NCBI GenBank assembly: GCA_900761995.1
Contig: CAAFEY010000086.1
Location: 1 to 5,143 of the forward strand
From: an uncultured Collinsella sp.
GTDB taxonomy: Bacteria; Actinomycetota; Coriobacteriia; Coriobacteriales; Coriobacteriaceae
Length of the DNA stretch: 5,143 nt
Direction of reading: 5' to 3'
Shown in pieces: positions 1 through 5,143 of this stretch. The translations under genes and the position numbers were made by a program. Each line of letters starts with the position of its first letter. The stretch's first letter is position 1. The notes under the pieces were generated by a model. It saw nothing but the letters and a program-made list of their open reading frames with translations, did no database searches and had not been told where the DNA came from.

Positions 1-438
1 ATCGACGAGCTCGAGCCGGCACCCGGTTCGGTTGAGCTGCTTCGCTATCTTGCGGCTAATCGCGACCTTATCGGGGCCCTGCTGGGCCCGGGCGGCGACC
101 CCGCCTTTATTAAAAAGATCATCGATACCGCACGCGAGGCCGTGGTGCCGCGTGCACAGACGGGCATTTTGGGCTTGGCGCTGGGCACCTTCTTTGACTA
201 TTACGTCACCTATGTCGTAAGTGCCGAGGTCGGCATGATCCAACGTTGGTTTGAGCGTGACCTTTCCGAATCGCCCGAGACCATGGCGCGCATCATGACG
301 GTCATCGCTTTTGTGCGCCCTGGTGACCTGTACGGCCAACCCATCGATATCAACGTGCCGGAATACGGCATGAAGCTATTGAATCTGCAGCTCGAGGATG
401 CGGTCGACACCACCGCAACCGTCGAGTCCAACAACTAA
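1..438 (+). CDS. TetR/AcrR-family transcriptional regulator, C-terminal part (5' truncated)
   Basis: This frame is open from the first base of the window to a TAA at 436-438, giving 145 visible residues. The start and the N-terminal helix-turn-helix lie upstream. What is visible fits the helical C-terminal domain of TetR regulators, closest in style to the TetR_C_8 type. A segment reading ELLRYLAANRDLIGALLG (about residues 12-29) is followed by the core FDYYVTYVVSAEVGMIQRWF (about 65-84) and then ERDLSESPETMARIM. In this family the Y-rich helix, the small residues, and the W followed by a charged 'ESPEEMA'-like helix are typical of the dimer and ligand-pocket region. About 45 residues after that helix form a tail that I do not recognise, ending in a Thr/Asn-rich stretch. 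The gene lies 11 bases upstream of the giant activase fusion on the same strand, so co-transcription and local control are likely, but the effector is unknown. An internal ATG at 142 should not be taken as the start, because the homologous sequence extends well upstream of it. Confidence 0.85.
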   Translation: MDELEPAPGSVELLRYLAANRDLIGALLGPGGDPAFIKKIIDTAREAVVPRAQTGILGLALGTFFDYYVTYVVSAEVGMIQRWFERDLSESPETMARIMTVIAFVRPGDLYGQPIDINVPEYGMKLLNLQLEDAVDTTATVESNN

Positions 439-444
439 GAGGAG
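439..444 (+). promoter_or_regulatory. Ribosome binding site of the activase fusion gene
   Basis: GAGGAG begins directly after the TAA of the regulator gene and ends 5 bases before the ATG at 450. It is a good Shine-Dalgarno match and fixes ATG 450 as the start. The next in-frame ATG (483, Met12) has no comparable purine-rich block in front of it. The 11-base gap has no room for a promoter or terminator, which supports read-through from the upstream gene. Confidence 0.85.
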
Positions 445-449
445 AGACA

Positions 450-710
450 ATGAGCAAACTCGTCGAGGGCATTAAGGACCGAATGGTCGCTGCCGCGCGT
501 GAGGCTGCACCCGCCGTGGTGGACGCCGCGCAGAAGGCGGCGACCGCGGCTGCCGAGAAAGTTGCCGAGGCAGTTGCCGATGCCAAGAACGCGGCAGGGG
601 AGACGTCCGTCGTCAGCGAGCCCGCCACCGCCGCTGAGCCCGTAGCCGTCACCGCCGCCCACACCCCCGAAGGCGCGATCTTCAACCCCGAGGCCGCCCG
701 CGGCAACCTG
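450..710 (+). other. Alanine-rich N-terminal leader of the fusion protein
   Basis: Residues 1-87 precede the first ATPase domain and resemble no catalytic domain I know. About a third of residues 1-76 are Ala (26 of 76). Residues 1-48 have regularly spaced Lys/Arg and Glu/Asp that suggest a long amphipathic helix. Residues 50-76 are rich in Pro, Thr, Val and Glu and look like a flexible linker. There is no hydrophobic core of signal-peptide type. A start inside the gene would remove the leader, but the ribosome binding site supports including it. A docking, oligomerisation or granule-surface role is possible and unproven. Confidence 0.7.
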
Positions 711-3700
711 CACCTGGGCATCGACGTGGGCTCCACCACCGTTAAGCTCGCCGTGCTCAACGACGACAACCAGATCGTCTACGCCAAGTACCAGCGCCAC
801 CACACCGACGTCCGCGCCTGCGCCCGCGACCTGTTCGAGGGCGCTGCGACCGTGCTGCCGACGGCCCAGATGACCTGCGCCATTACCGGCTCGGGCGGCC
901 TGCTGCTGTCTCAGTGGCTCGACCTGGAGTTTGTCCAGGAAGTCATCGCCAGCAAGCGCGCCGTCGAGACCCTTATCCCGGCCACCGATGTCGCCATCGA
1001 GTTGGGCGGCGAGGACGCTAAGATCATCTACTTCGATAACGGCATCGAGCAGCGCATGAACGGCACCTGCGCCGGCGGCACGGGCGCGTTCATCGACCAG
1101 ATGGCAACCCTGCTGCACACCGATGCCAGCGGCCTTAACGAACTCGCGGCCAACGCCACCACCATCTATCCCATCGCTAGCCGCTGCGGCGTCTTTGCCA
1201 AGACTGACGTGCAGCCGCTGCTCAACGAGGGCGCTCGCTCCGAGGACGTGGCCGCCTCCATCTTCCAGGCTGTCGTGACCCAGACCATCTCGGGCCTGGC
1301 GTGCGGCCGTCCCATCCGCGGTAACGTCGCCTTCCTGGGCGGCCCGCTGCAGTATCTCTCCGAGCTGCGCCACCGCTTCTACCTCACGCTCAATCTGGAC
1401 GAGGAGCACCGTATCGTGCCCCAAAACGCTCACCTGTTTGTGGCGAGCGGCGCCGCCATGGCGCACGAGTCCAATAAGCTCAGCACGTTCCCGCAGCTCA
1501 TCGAGGCCATCGACAGCCTGGGCGACACGCAGGGCGCCGAGGTTGAGCGTCTGGATCCGCTCTTTGCCACCGACGAGGACTTTGCCGAGTTCAAAACCCG
1601 CCACGACCAGGAAGTCGTCCCCAAGGGCAAGCTCGACGGCTACACCGGCCGCGTGTTCATTGGCATCGACGCCGGCTCCACCACCATGAAGGCCGCGCTC
1701 GTGGGCGAGGACGGCCAGCTGTTGCACACCTGGTACGGCAACAACAACGGTGACATCCTGGGCACGGCCAAGGTCATCATGGCCGATTTCTACAACCACA
1801 TCCCCGCCGGCTGCACCATCGGCCACGTGACCACCACGGGCTACGGTGAGGCGCTGCTCATCGAGGCCCTCAAGGCCGATTCCGGCGAAATCGAGACCGT
1901 TGCGCACCTGCGCGGCGCCAAGGCATTCCTGCCCGGCGTCGAGTTTATTCTGGACATTGGCGGCCAGGACATGAAGTGCCTGCGCGTCAAGGACGGCGTC
2001 ATCGAGCACATCATGCTCAACGAGGCCTGCTCGTCGGGCTGCGGCAGCTTTATCGAGAGCTTCGCCGTCTCTATGAACATGGACGTGCGCGCGTTCGCCA
2101 ACGCTGCCATCCATGCCAAGGCCCCGGTCGACCTGGGCAGCCGCTGCACGGTCTTTATGAACTCGCGCGTCAAGCAGGCGCAAAAGGAAGGCGCCACGGT
2201 GGGCGACATTGCGGCCGGCCTGTCCTATTCCGTCATCAAGAACGCCCTGTTCAAGGTCATTAAGCTGCGCGACCCCAAGGAGATCGGCAGCCAAGTGATC
2301 GTCCAGGGCGGCACCTTTATGTCCGACGCCACGCTGCGCGCGTTTGAGCAGCTCACCGGCGTTCATGCCGTGCGTCCCGACATCGCAGGCTGCATGGGCG
2401 CCTATGGTGCGGCCCTGCTCGCCCGCGATCGCGCCGGCGCCGATGGCACCTCGACCATCCTTTCGGCCGAGGACATCGCGCACCTTACCGTGACGCAAAA
2501 GCATGTCCGCTGCGGTCGCTGCTCCAACAACTGCCAGCTCACCGTCAACGACTTTGGCGGCGGCAGGCGCTTCATTACCGGCAACCGCTGCGAGAAGGGC
2601 GCCGGCCACAAAAAGCAGAAGACCGAGGCCCCCAACCTCTTCAAAAAGAAAAACGAGCTGCTCTTTAACCGCGAGGTGCTGAGCCCCGATGAGGCCCCGC
2701 GTGGTACCGTCGGCATTCCGCGTGCACTCAACATGTACGAGAACTACCCCTTCTGGCACGCGTTCTTTACGCGCCTGGGTTTTAGCGTGCAGCTGTCCGA
2801 CCAGTCGAGCAAGAAGACCTACCAGGCGGGCATCGAGTCCATGCCGTCCGAGAGCGTGTGCTATCCGGCCAAGATGAGCCACGGCCACGTGATGAACCTT
2901 ATCGACCGTGACGTCGACTTCATCTGGATGCCGTGCGTGCGCTGGGAGCGCAAGGAGGATCCGACCGCGGGCAACTGCTATAACTGCCCCATCGTCATGA
3001 GTTACCCCACGGCGCTGGCGCTCAACATCGACGAGATCCGCGAGCAGAACATCGAGTTCCTGTATCCGTTTGTGCCGTATCACGACAAGACCGAGCTCAA
3101 GCGCCGTCTGTACCAGGTACTCGCCGTCGACCGCGTGGCCGATGCGCAAGCCGGACGCGGTCGCGTGCGCGGTCCCAAGATCACGCGCTCCGAGGTCGAT
3201 GCCGCTGTCAACGCTGCCTTTGAGGCCGATGCGCGTTTCCACGAGGACATCCAGACCATGGGCGAGGAGGCCCTTAAGTGGGTCGAGGACCACGGCGGCC
3301 ATGGCATTGTGCTCGCCGGTCGTCCCTACCACAACGACCCCGAGATCAACCACGCCCTGCCCGAGCTTATCTCGAGCTTTGGCTTTGCGGTCTTTACCGA
3401 GGATTCGCTCGCGCACCTGGTGAAGCCCGAGCGTCCCATCCGCGTCGTCGACCAGTGGATGTACCACAGCCGCCTGTACGCCGTCGCCCGCTTTGTGACG
3501 ATGCGCAACGACCTGGACCTGATCCAGCTCAACTCCTTCGGCTGCGGTCTGGACGCTCTGACCACCGACCAGGTGCAGGAGATCCTGGAGGCCAGCGGCA
3601 AGATCTACACCGTGCTCAAGATCGACGAGGTGTCTAATCTGGGTGCCGCGCGTATCCGTATTCGCTCGCTCATGGCGGCGCTCAAGGACCAGGAGGCCGA

Positions 3701-5143
3701 GCGCCTGGCAGAGGCCACGGCCGCGGGCGAGGCCTACGAGCAGGGTGATGCCGCGCCGGTGGCACCCTCCACAGATGTCCCCGCGTTCGCGAGCCGCAAG
3801 TACACGTTCGAGGCCCAGCGCGAGAGTGCTTCGCCCGCGTGGCCCAAGGTGCCCTTTACCGAGCAGATGCGCGACGAGGGCTACACCATCCTGTGCCCGC
3901 AGATGGCGCCGATCCACTTTGACCTGGTCAAAGAGGTGTTCCGCGGTGCCGGCTACAACTTGGAACTGCTGCCCTCAACCGATCACGACGCTGTCGAGGC
4001 TGGCCTGCGCTATGTGAACAATGACATTTGCTACCCGTCGATTCTGGTAACGGGCCAGATTATGGAGGCCATCGAGAGCGGTCGGTACGATCTGTCCAAG
4101 ACGGCCGTGGTCATCAGCCAGACCGGCGGCGGTTGCCGTGCCACCAACTACATCGCGCTCATCCGCAAGGCCCTGCGCGAGAGCGGCCACCCCGAGATTC
4201 CGGTGATCTCGCTTTCGGCCGTGGCGCTCGGCGAGGACAACCCCGGCTTTAAGATTACGCCGGCGCTGCTTAAGCAGGCAGTGTACGCGGTGCTTTTTGG
4301 TGACGTCATGATGCAGATGCTCTATCGTTGCCGCCCGTACGAGGCAACGTCCGGTGCTGCCAACGCACTCTACGAGGAGTACATGGCGCGCGCCCGCAAG
4401 CTGGCGCCCAAGTTCAACCGCCACAACTACACCAAGCTGTGCCGCGAGGCCATCCGCGCGTTCGACACCATGCCGCTCGTGGGCGAGGGTACCAAGCCGC
4501 GCGTGGGCGTGGTCGGTGAGATCTTGGTCAAGTTCCATCCCACAGCCAACAACCACGTGGTCGATGTCATCGAGCGCGAGGGCTGCGAGGCCGTAGTGCC
4601 GGGCCTGCTCGACTTCTTCCTGTACTCCATGAGCAACGCCGAGCTGCAGAAGGACGAGCTGGGAAGCTCTGCTACCACGCGCGCTGGTATGCAGGCGCTC
4701 ATCAAGCTCGTGGACTGGATGCGCACGCCGGTGGAGGAGATGCTCGAAAAGTCCCGCCGCTTTGAGGCACCCGAGCGCATCGGCACCATGGCCGACAAGG
4801 CCCGCACGGTGCTTTCGGTGTGCAACAACATGGGCGAGGGCTGGTTGCTCACGGCCGAGATGCTCGACCTGATTGACCACGGTGCGCCCAACATCATCTG
4901 CACGCAGCCCTTTGCGTGCCTGCCTAACCACGTGGTGGGTAAGGCCGTGATCAAGGAGCTGCGCCGTCAGCACCCCGAGAGCAATATCGTCGCGGTGGAC
5001 TATGATCCCGGTGCGTCCGAGGTCAACCAGCTCAACCGCATTAAGCTCATGATTAGCGTGGCCAAGGAGAACATGCGCGCCGGTAAGGGCTTTAAGCTCG
5101 AGAAGGTGGCGCCGCTCGCGATGGACGAGGTCACCGGCCAGAT
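450..5143 (+). CDS. Giant acyl-CoA dehydratase activase-related fusion protein (3' truncated)
   Basis: The frame is open for 1564 codons from ATG 450 and has no stop before the window ends, so the C-terminus is missing. Order of parts: Ala-rich leader (residues 1-87); ASKHA ATPase domain 1 (about 88-345) with IDVGSTTVK at 91-99 and cluster cysteines C207 and C246; ATPase domain 2 (about 404-661) with GIDAGSTTMK from 405, DIGGQDMKC at 502-510 and C527/C531/C566; a Cys-rich DUF2229/COG3580-like region (about 685-1085); a linker; and a COG3581/HgdB-like region (about 1118 to the end) with CTQPFACLPNH from 1484. Family knowledge: HgdC-type activases hydrolyse ATP to drive a single low-potential electron into a partner Fe-S enzyme such as 2-hydroxyacyl-CoA dehydratase, benzoyl-CoA reductase or a double-cubane-cluster protein. 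Inference: this cytosolic protein does both jobs in one chain. The reaction is unknown. No signal peptide or membrane segment is seen. Single-subunit activases are about 260 residues, so this one is about six times larger. It probably shares a transcript with the TetR gene upstream. I am sure of the family and not of the function. Confidence 0.93.
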   Translation, partial: MSKLVEGIKDRMVAAAREAAPAVVDAAQKAATAAAEKVAEAVADAKNAAGETSVVSEPATAAEPVAVTAAHTPEGAIFNPEAARGNLHLGIDVGSTTVKLAVLNDDNQIVYAKYQRHHTDVRACARDLFEGAATVLPTAQMTCAITGSGGLLLSQWLDLEFVQEVIASKRAVETLIPATDVAIELGGEDAKIIYFDNGIEQRMNGTCAGGTGAFIDQMATLLHTDASGLNELAANATTIYPIASRCGVFAKTDVQPLLNEGARSEDVAASIFQAVVTQTISGLACGRPIRGNVAFLGGPLQYLSELRHRFYLTLNLDEEHRIVPQNAHLFVASGAAMAHESNKLSTFPQLIEAIDSLGDTQGAEVERLDPLFATDEDFAEFKTRHDQEVVPKGKLDGYTGRVFIGIDAGSTTMKAALVGEDGQLLHTWYGNNNGDILGTAKVIMADFYNHIPAGCTIGHVTTTGYGEALLIEALKADSGEIETVAHLRGAKAFLPGVEFILDIGGQDMKCLRVKDGVIEHIMLNEACSSGCGSFIESFAVSMNMDVRAFANAAIHAKAPVDLGSRCTVFMNSRVKQAQKEGATVGDIAAGLSYSVIKNALFKVIKLRDPKEIGSQVIVQGGTFMSDATLRAFEQLTGVHAVRPDIAGCMGAYGAALLARDRAGADGTSTILSAEDIAHLTVTQKHVRCGRCSNNCQLTVNDFGGGRRFITGNRCEKGAGHKKQKTEAPNLFKKKNELLFNREVLSPDEAPRGTVGIPRALNMYENYPFWHAFFTRLGFSVQLSDQSSKKTYQAGIESMPSESVCYPAKMSHGHVMNLIDRDVDFIWMPCVRWERKEDPTAGNCYNCPIVMSYPTALALNIDEIREQNIEFLYPFVPYHDKTELKRRLYQVLAVDRVADAQAGRGRVRGPKITRSEVDAAVNAAFEADARFHEDIQTMGEEALKWVEDHGGHGIVLAGRPYHNDPEINHALPELISSFGFAVFTEDSLAHLVKPERPIRVVDQWMYHSRLYAVARFVTMRNDLDLIQLNSFGCGLDALTTDQVQEILEASGKIYTVLKIDEVSNLGAARIRIRSLMAALKDQEAERLAEATAAGEAYEQGDAAPVAPSTDVPAFASRKYTFEAQRESASPAWPKVPFTEQMRDEGYTILCPQMAPIHFDLVKEVFRGAGYNLELLPSTDHDAVEAGLRYVNNDICYPSILVTGQIMEAIESGRYDLSKTAVVISQTGGGCRATNYIALIRKALRESGHPEIPVISLSAVALGEDNPGFKITPALLKQAVYAVLFGDVMMQMLYRCRPYEATSGAANALYEEYMARARKLAPKFNRHNYTKLCREAIRAFDTMPLVGEGTKPRVGVVGEILVKFHPTANNHVVDVIEREGCEAVVPGLLDFFLYSMSNAELQKDELGSSATTRAGMQALIKLVDWMRTPVEEMLEKSRRFEAPERIGTMADKARTVLSVCNNMGEGWLLTAEMLDLIDHGAPNIICTQPFACLPNHVVGKAVIKELRRQHPESNIVAVDYDPGASEVNQLNRIKLMISVAKENMRAGKGFKLEKVAPLAMDEVTGQ
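711..1484 (+). other. Activase ATPase domain 1 (BadF/BadG/BcrA/BcrD type)
   Basis: Approximate residues 88-345. The phosphate-1 loop is IDVGSTTVK (91-99). An ITGSGG turn precedes the ELGGEDAK motif (184-191), which stands where DIGGQD is usual. NGTCAGGTGAF carries C207 and SRCGVFAK carries C246. In HgdC the two equivalent cysteines of each monomer supply the four ligands of the [4Fe-4S] cluster at the dimer interface. A second glycine motif, FLGGPLQYLSELR (from 295), and VASGAAMA near 334 complete the nucleotide-binding fold. The Glu in GGED differs from the Gln in domain 2. I believe this is usual for the first domain of the fusion family, but it needs an alignment. Confidence 0.88.
720..1685 (+). 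repeat. Direct repeat of the ATPase phosphate-loop coding sequence
   Basis: The 21 bases at 720-740 and at 1665-1685 encode the phosphate-1 loops of the two ATPase domains and differ at only two positions (Val versus Ala codon). They are the best-conserved DNA trace of an internal domain duplication with a period of 945 bases. The entry spans both copies and the sequence between them. The rest of the two domains has diverged strongly, so this reflects constraint on the motif and not a recent duplication. Confidence 0.75.
1659..2432 (+). other. Activase ATPase domain 2 (BadF/BadG/BcrA/BcrD type)
   Basis: Approximate residues 404-661. The motif order repeats that of domain 1: GIDAGSTTMK (from 405), TTTGYGEALL, DIGGQDMKC (502-510), NEACSSGCGSF with C527 and C531, LGSRCTVFMNSRV with C566, VIVQGGTF, and GCMGAYGAAL (647-656). 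C527 and C566 match the HgdC cluster cysteines. C531 sits where domain 1 and classical activators have Thr (CAGGTG/CAAGTG). This domain keeps the canonical GGQD and is the closer of the two to stand-alone activases. Confidence 0.9.
2502..3704 (+). other. Cys-rich DUF2229/COG3580-like region
   Basis: Approximate residues 685-1085. It opens with a cysteine cluster C688-X2-C691-X3-C695-X18-C714, the last in NRCEKG, followed by a Lys-rich stretch. GTVGIPRALNMYENYPFW (from about 753) begins the part I match to DUF2229, called 'CoA enzyme activase' in family databases. Further cysteines are C804 (SVCYPAK), C829 (MPCVRWE) and the pair C843/C846 (NCYNCP). LAGRPYHNDPEINH (from about 955) and KIDEVSNLGAARIRIRSL (from about 1057) are recognisable conserved segments. 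The regular cysteines suggest one or more iron-sulfur clusters. The family has no assigned reaction that I know of. Confidence 0.75.
3705..3800 (+). other. Low-complexity linker between the COG3580-like and COG3581-like regions
   Basis: Approximate residues 1086-1117. The stretch is rich in Ala, Glu, Pro, Gly and Thr (AEATAAGEAYEQ, then DAAPVAPSTDVPAFAS) and has no cysteine and no conserved motif. It lies between two modules that are separate database families, so it most likely marks an old gene-fusion junction and a flexible hinge. Confidence 0.65.
3801..5143 (+). other. COG3581-like C-terminal region (HgdB/double-cubane reductase related), truncated
   Basis: Approximate residues 1118-1564, cut by the window edge. 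Landmarks: YTILCPQMAPIHF with C1149, NNDICYPSILVTGQ with C1194, SQTGGGCRATNYIAL with C1229, LYRCRPYE with C1294, VGVVGEILVKFHPTANN (from about 1352), SVCNNMGEGWL with C1458, and IICTQPFACLPNHVVGK with C1484 and C1490. The pattern 'CYP(S/A)...G' followed by 'Q-T-G-G-G-C-R' and 'C-x-Q-P-F-x-C-L-P-N-H' is typical of the reductase-side proteins that receive electrons from activases. The individual cluster ligands cannot be assigned from sequence alone. Confidence 0.78.

Noticed and set aside
142..438. A separate small 98-residue protein starting at ATG 142
   Set aside because: The same frame is open to the left edge, and the residues before this Met fit the TetR C-terminal domain, so it is an internal Met of the truncated regulator.
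483..485. Alternative start of the fusion gene at Met12
   Set aside because: There is no ribosome binding site in front of it, whereas ATG 450 has GAGGAG at the proper spacing.
3705..3800. Possible end of one gene and start of another at the linker between the COG3580-like and COG3581-like regions
   Set aside because: The frame is continuous with no stop codon and no internal ribosome binding site with a suitable start, so the modules are fused in this genome.
435..3917. A 1160-codon open frame on the minus strand opposite the activase fusion gene
   Set aside because: High GC at third positions of the + strand gene removes stop codons from one antisense frame. The translation is rich in His, Gly, Val, Leu and Asp with no recognisable domain, and the + strand frame carries clear family motifs throughout.
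3975..4973. A 332-codon minus-strand open frame
   Set aside because: It has the same cause as the longer antisense frame: it lies wholly opposite conserved coding sequence and its product shows no motif.
1..5143. CRISPR arrays, tRNA or rRNA genes, insertion sequences, phage or attachment sites
   Set aside because: The window is almost fully occupied by two coding frames. I saw no spaced short repeats, cloverleaf-like sequence, terminal inverted repeats or transposase motifs.

Overview
The window is GC-rich and densely coding on the + strand. It holds two co-directional genes and almost no intergenic DNA. Codon choice is strongly biased to G or C at third positions, with ttt still common for Phe. 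Together with the type of genes present, this suggests an anaerobic high-GC gut actinobacterium of the Coriobacteriia, such as Collinsella or a relative. That assignment is an inference from style; no rRNA or marker gene is present.

Region 1 (1-438) is the 3' part of a TetR/AcrR-family transcriptional regulator. Only the C-terminal ligand/dimerisation domain is visible, and the DNA-binding helix-turn-helix lies upstream of the window. Region 2 (439-449) is an 11-base gap carrying a GAGGAG ribosome binding site. Region 3 (450-5143) is one uninterrupted reading frame of at least 1564 codons that runs off the right edge without a stop.

The giant protein is a fusion. An alanine-rich N-terminal leader is followed by two tandem ATPase domains of the 2-hydroxyacyl-CoA dehydratase activase type (BadF/BadG/BcrA/BcrD, ASKHA fold), each with the cysteine pair that holds a [4Fe-4S] cluster in HgdC-type activators. 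Next come a cysteine-rich CoA-enzyme-activase-associated region (DUF2229/COG3580 type) and a C-terminal region related to the HgdB/double-cubane-cluster reductase family (COG3581 type). In characterised systems the activator is a separate homodimer that uses ATP to push a low-potential electron into a separate iron-sulfur reductase or dehydratase. Here both activator halves and the probable acceptor modules are in one chain. The substrate of this fusion family is not known, and none can be read from the window.

The adjacent TetR gene probably regulates the same transcription unit, with its promoter upstream of the window. The very long open frames on the minus strand opposite the giant gene are composition artefacts and are not annotated.
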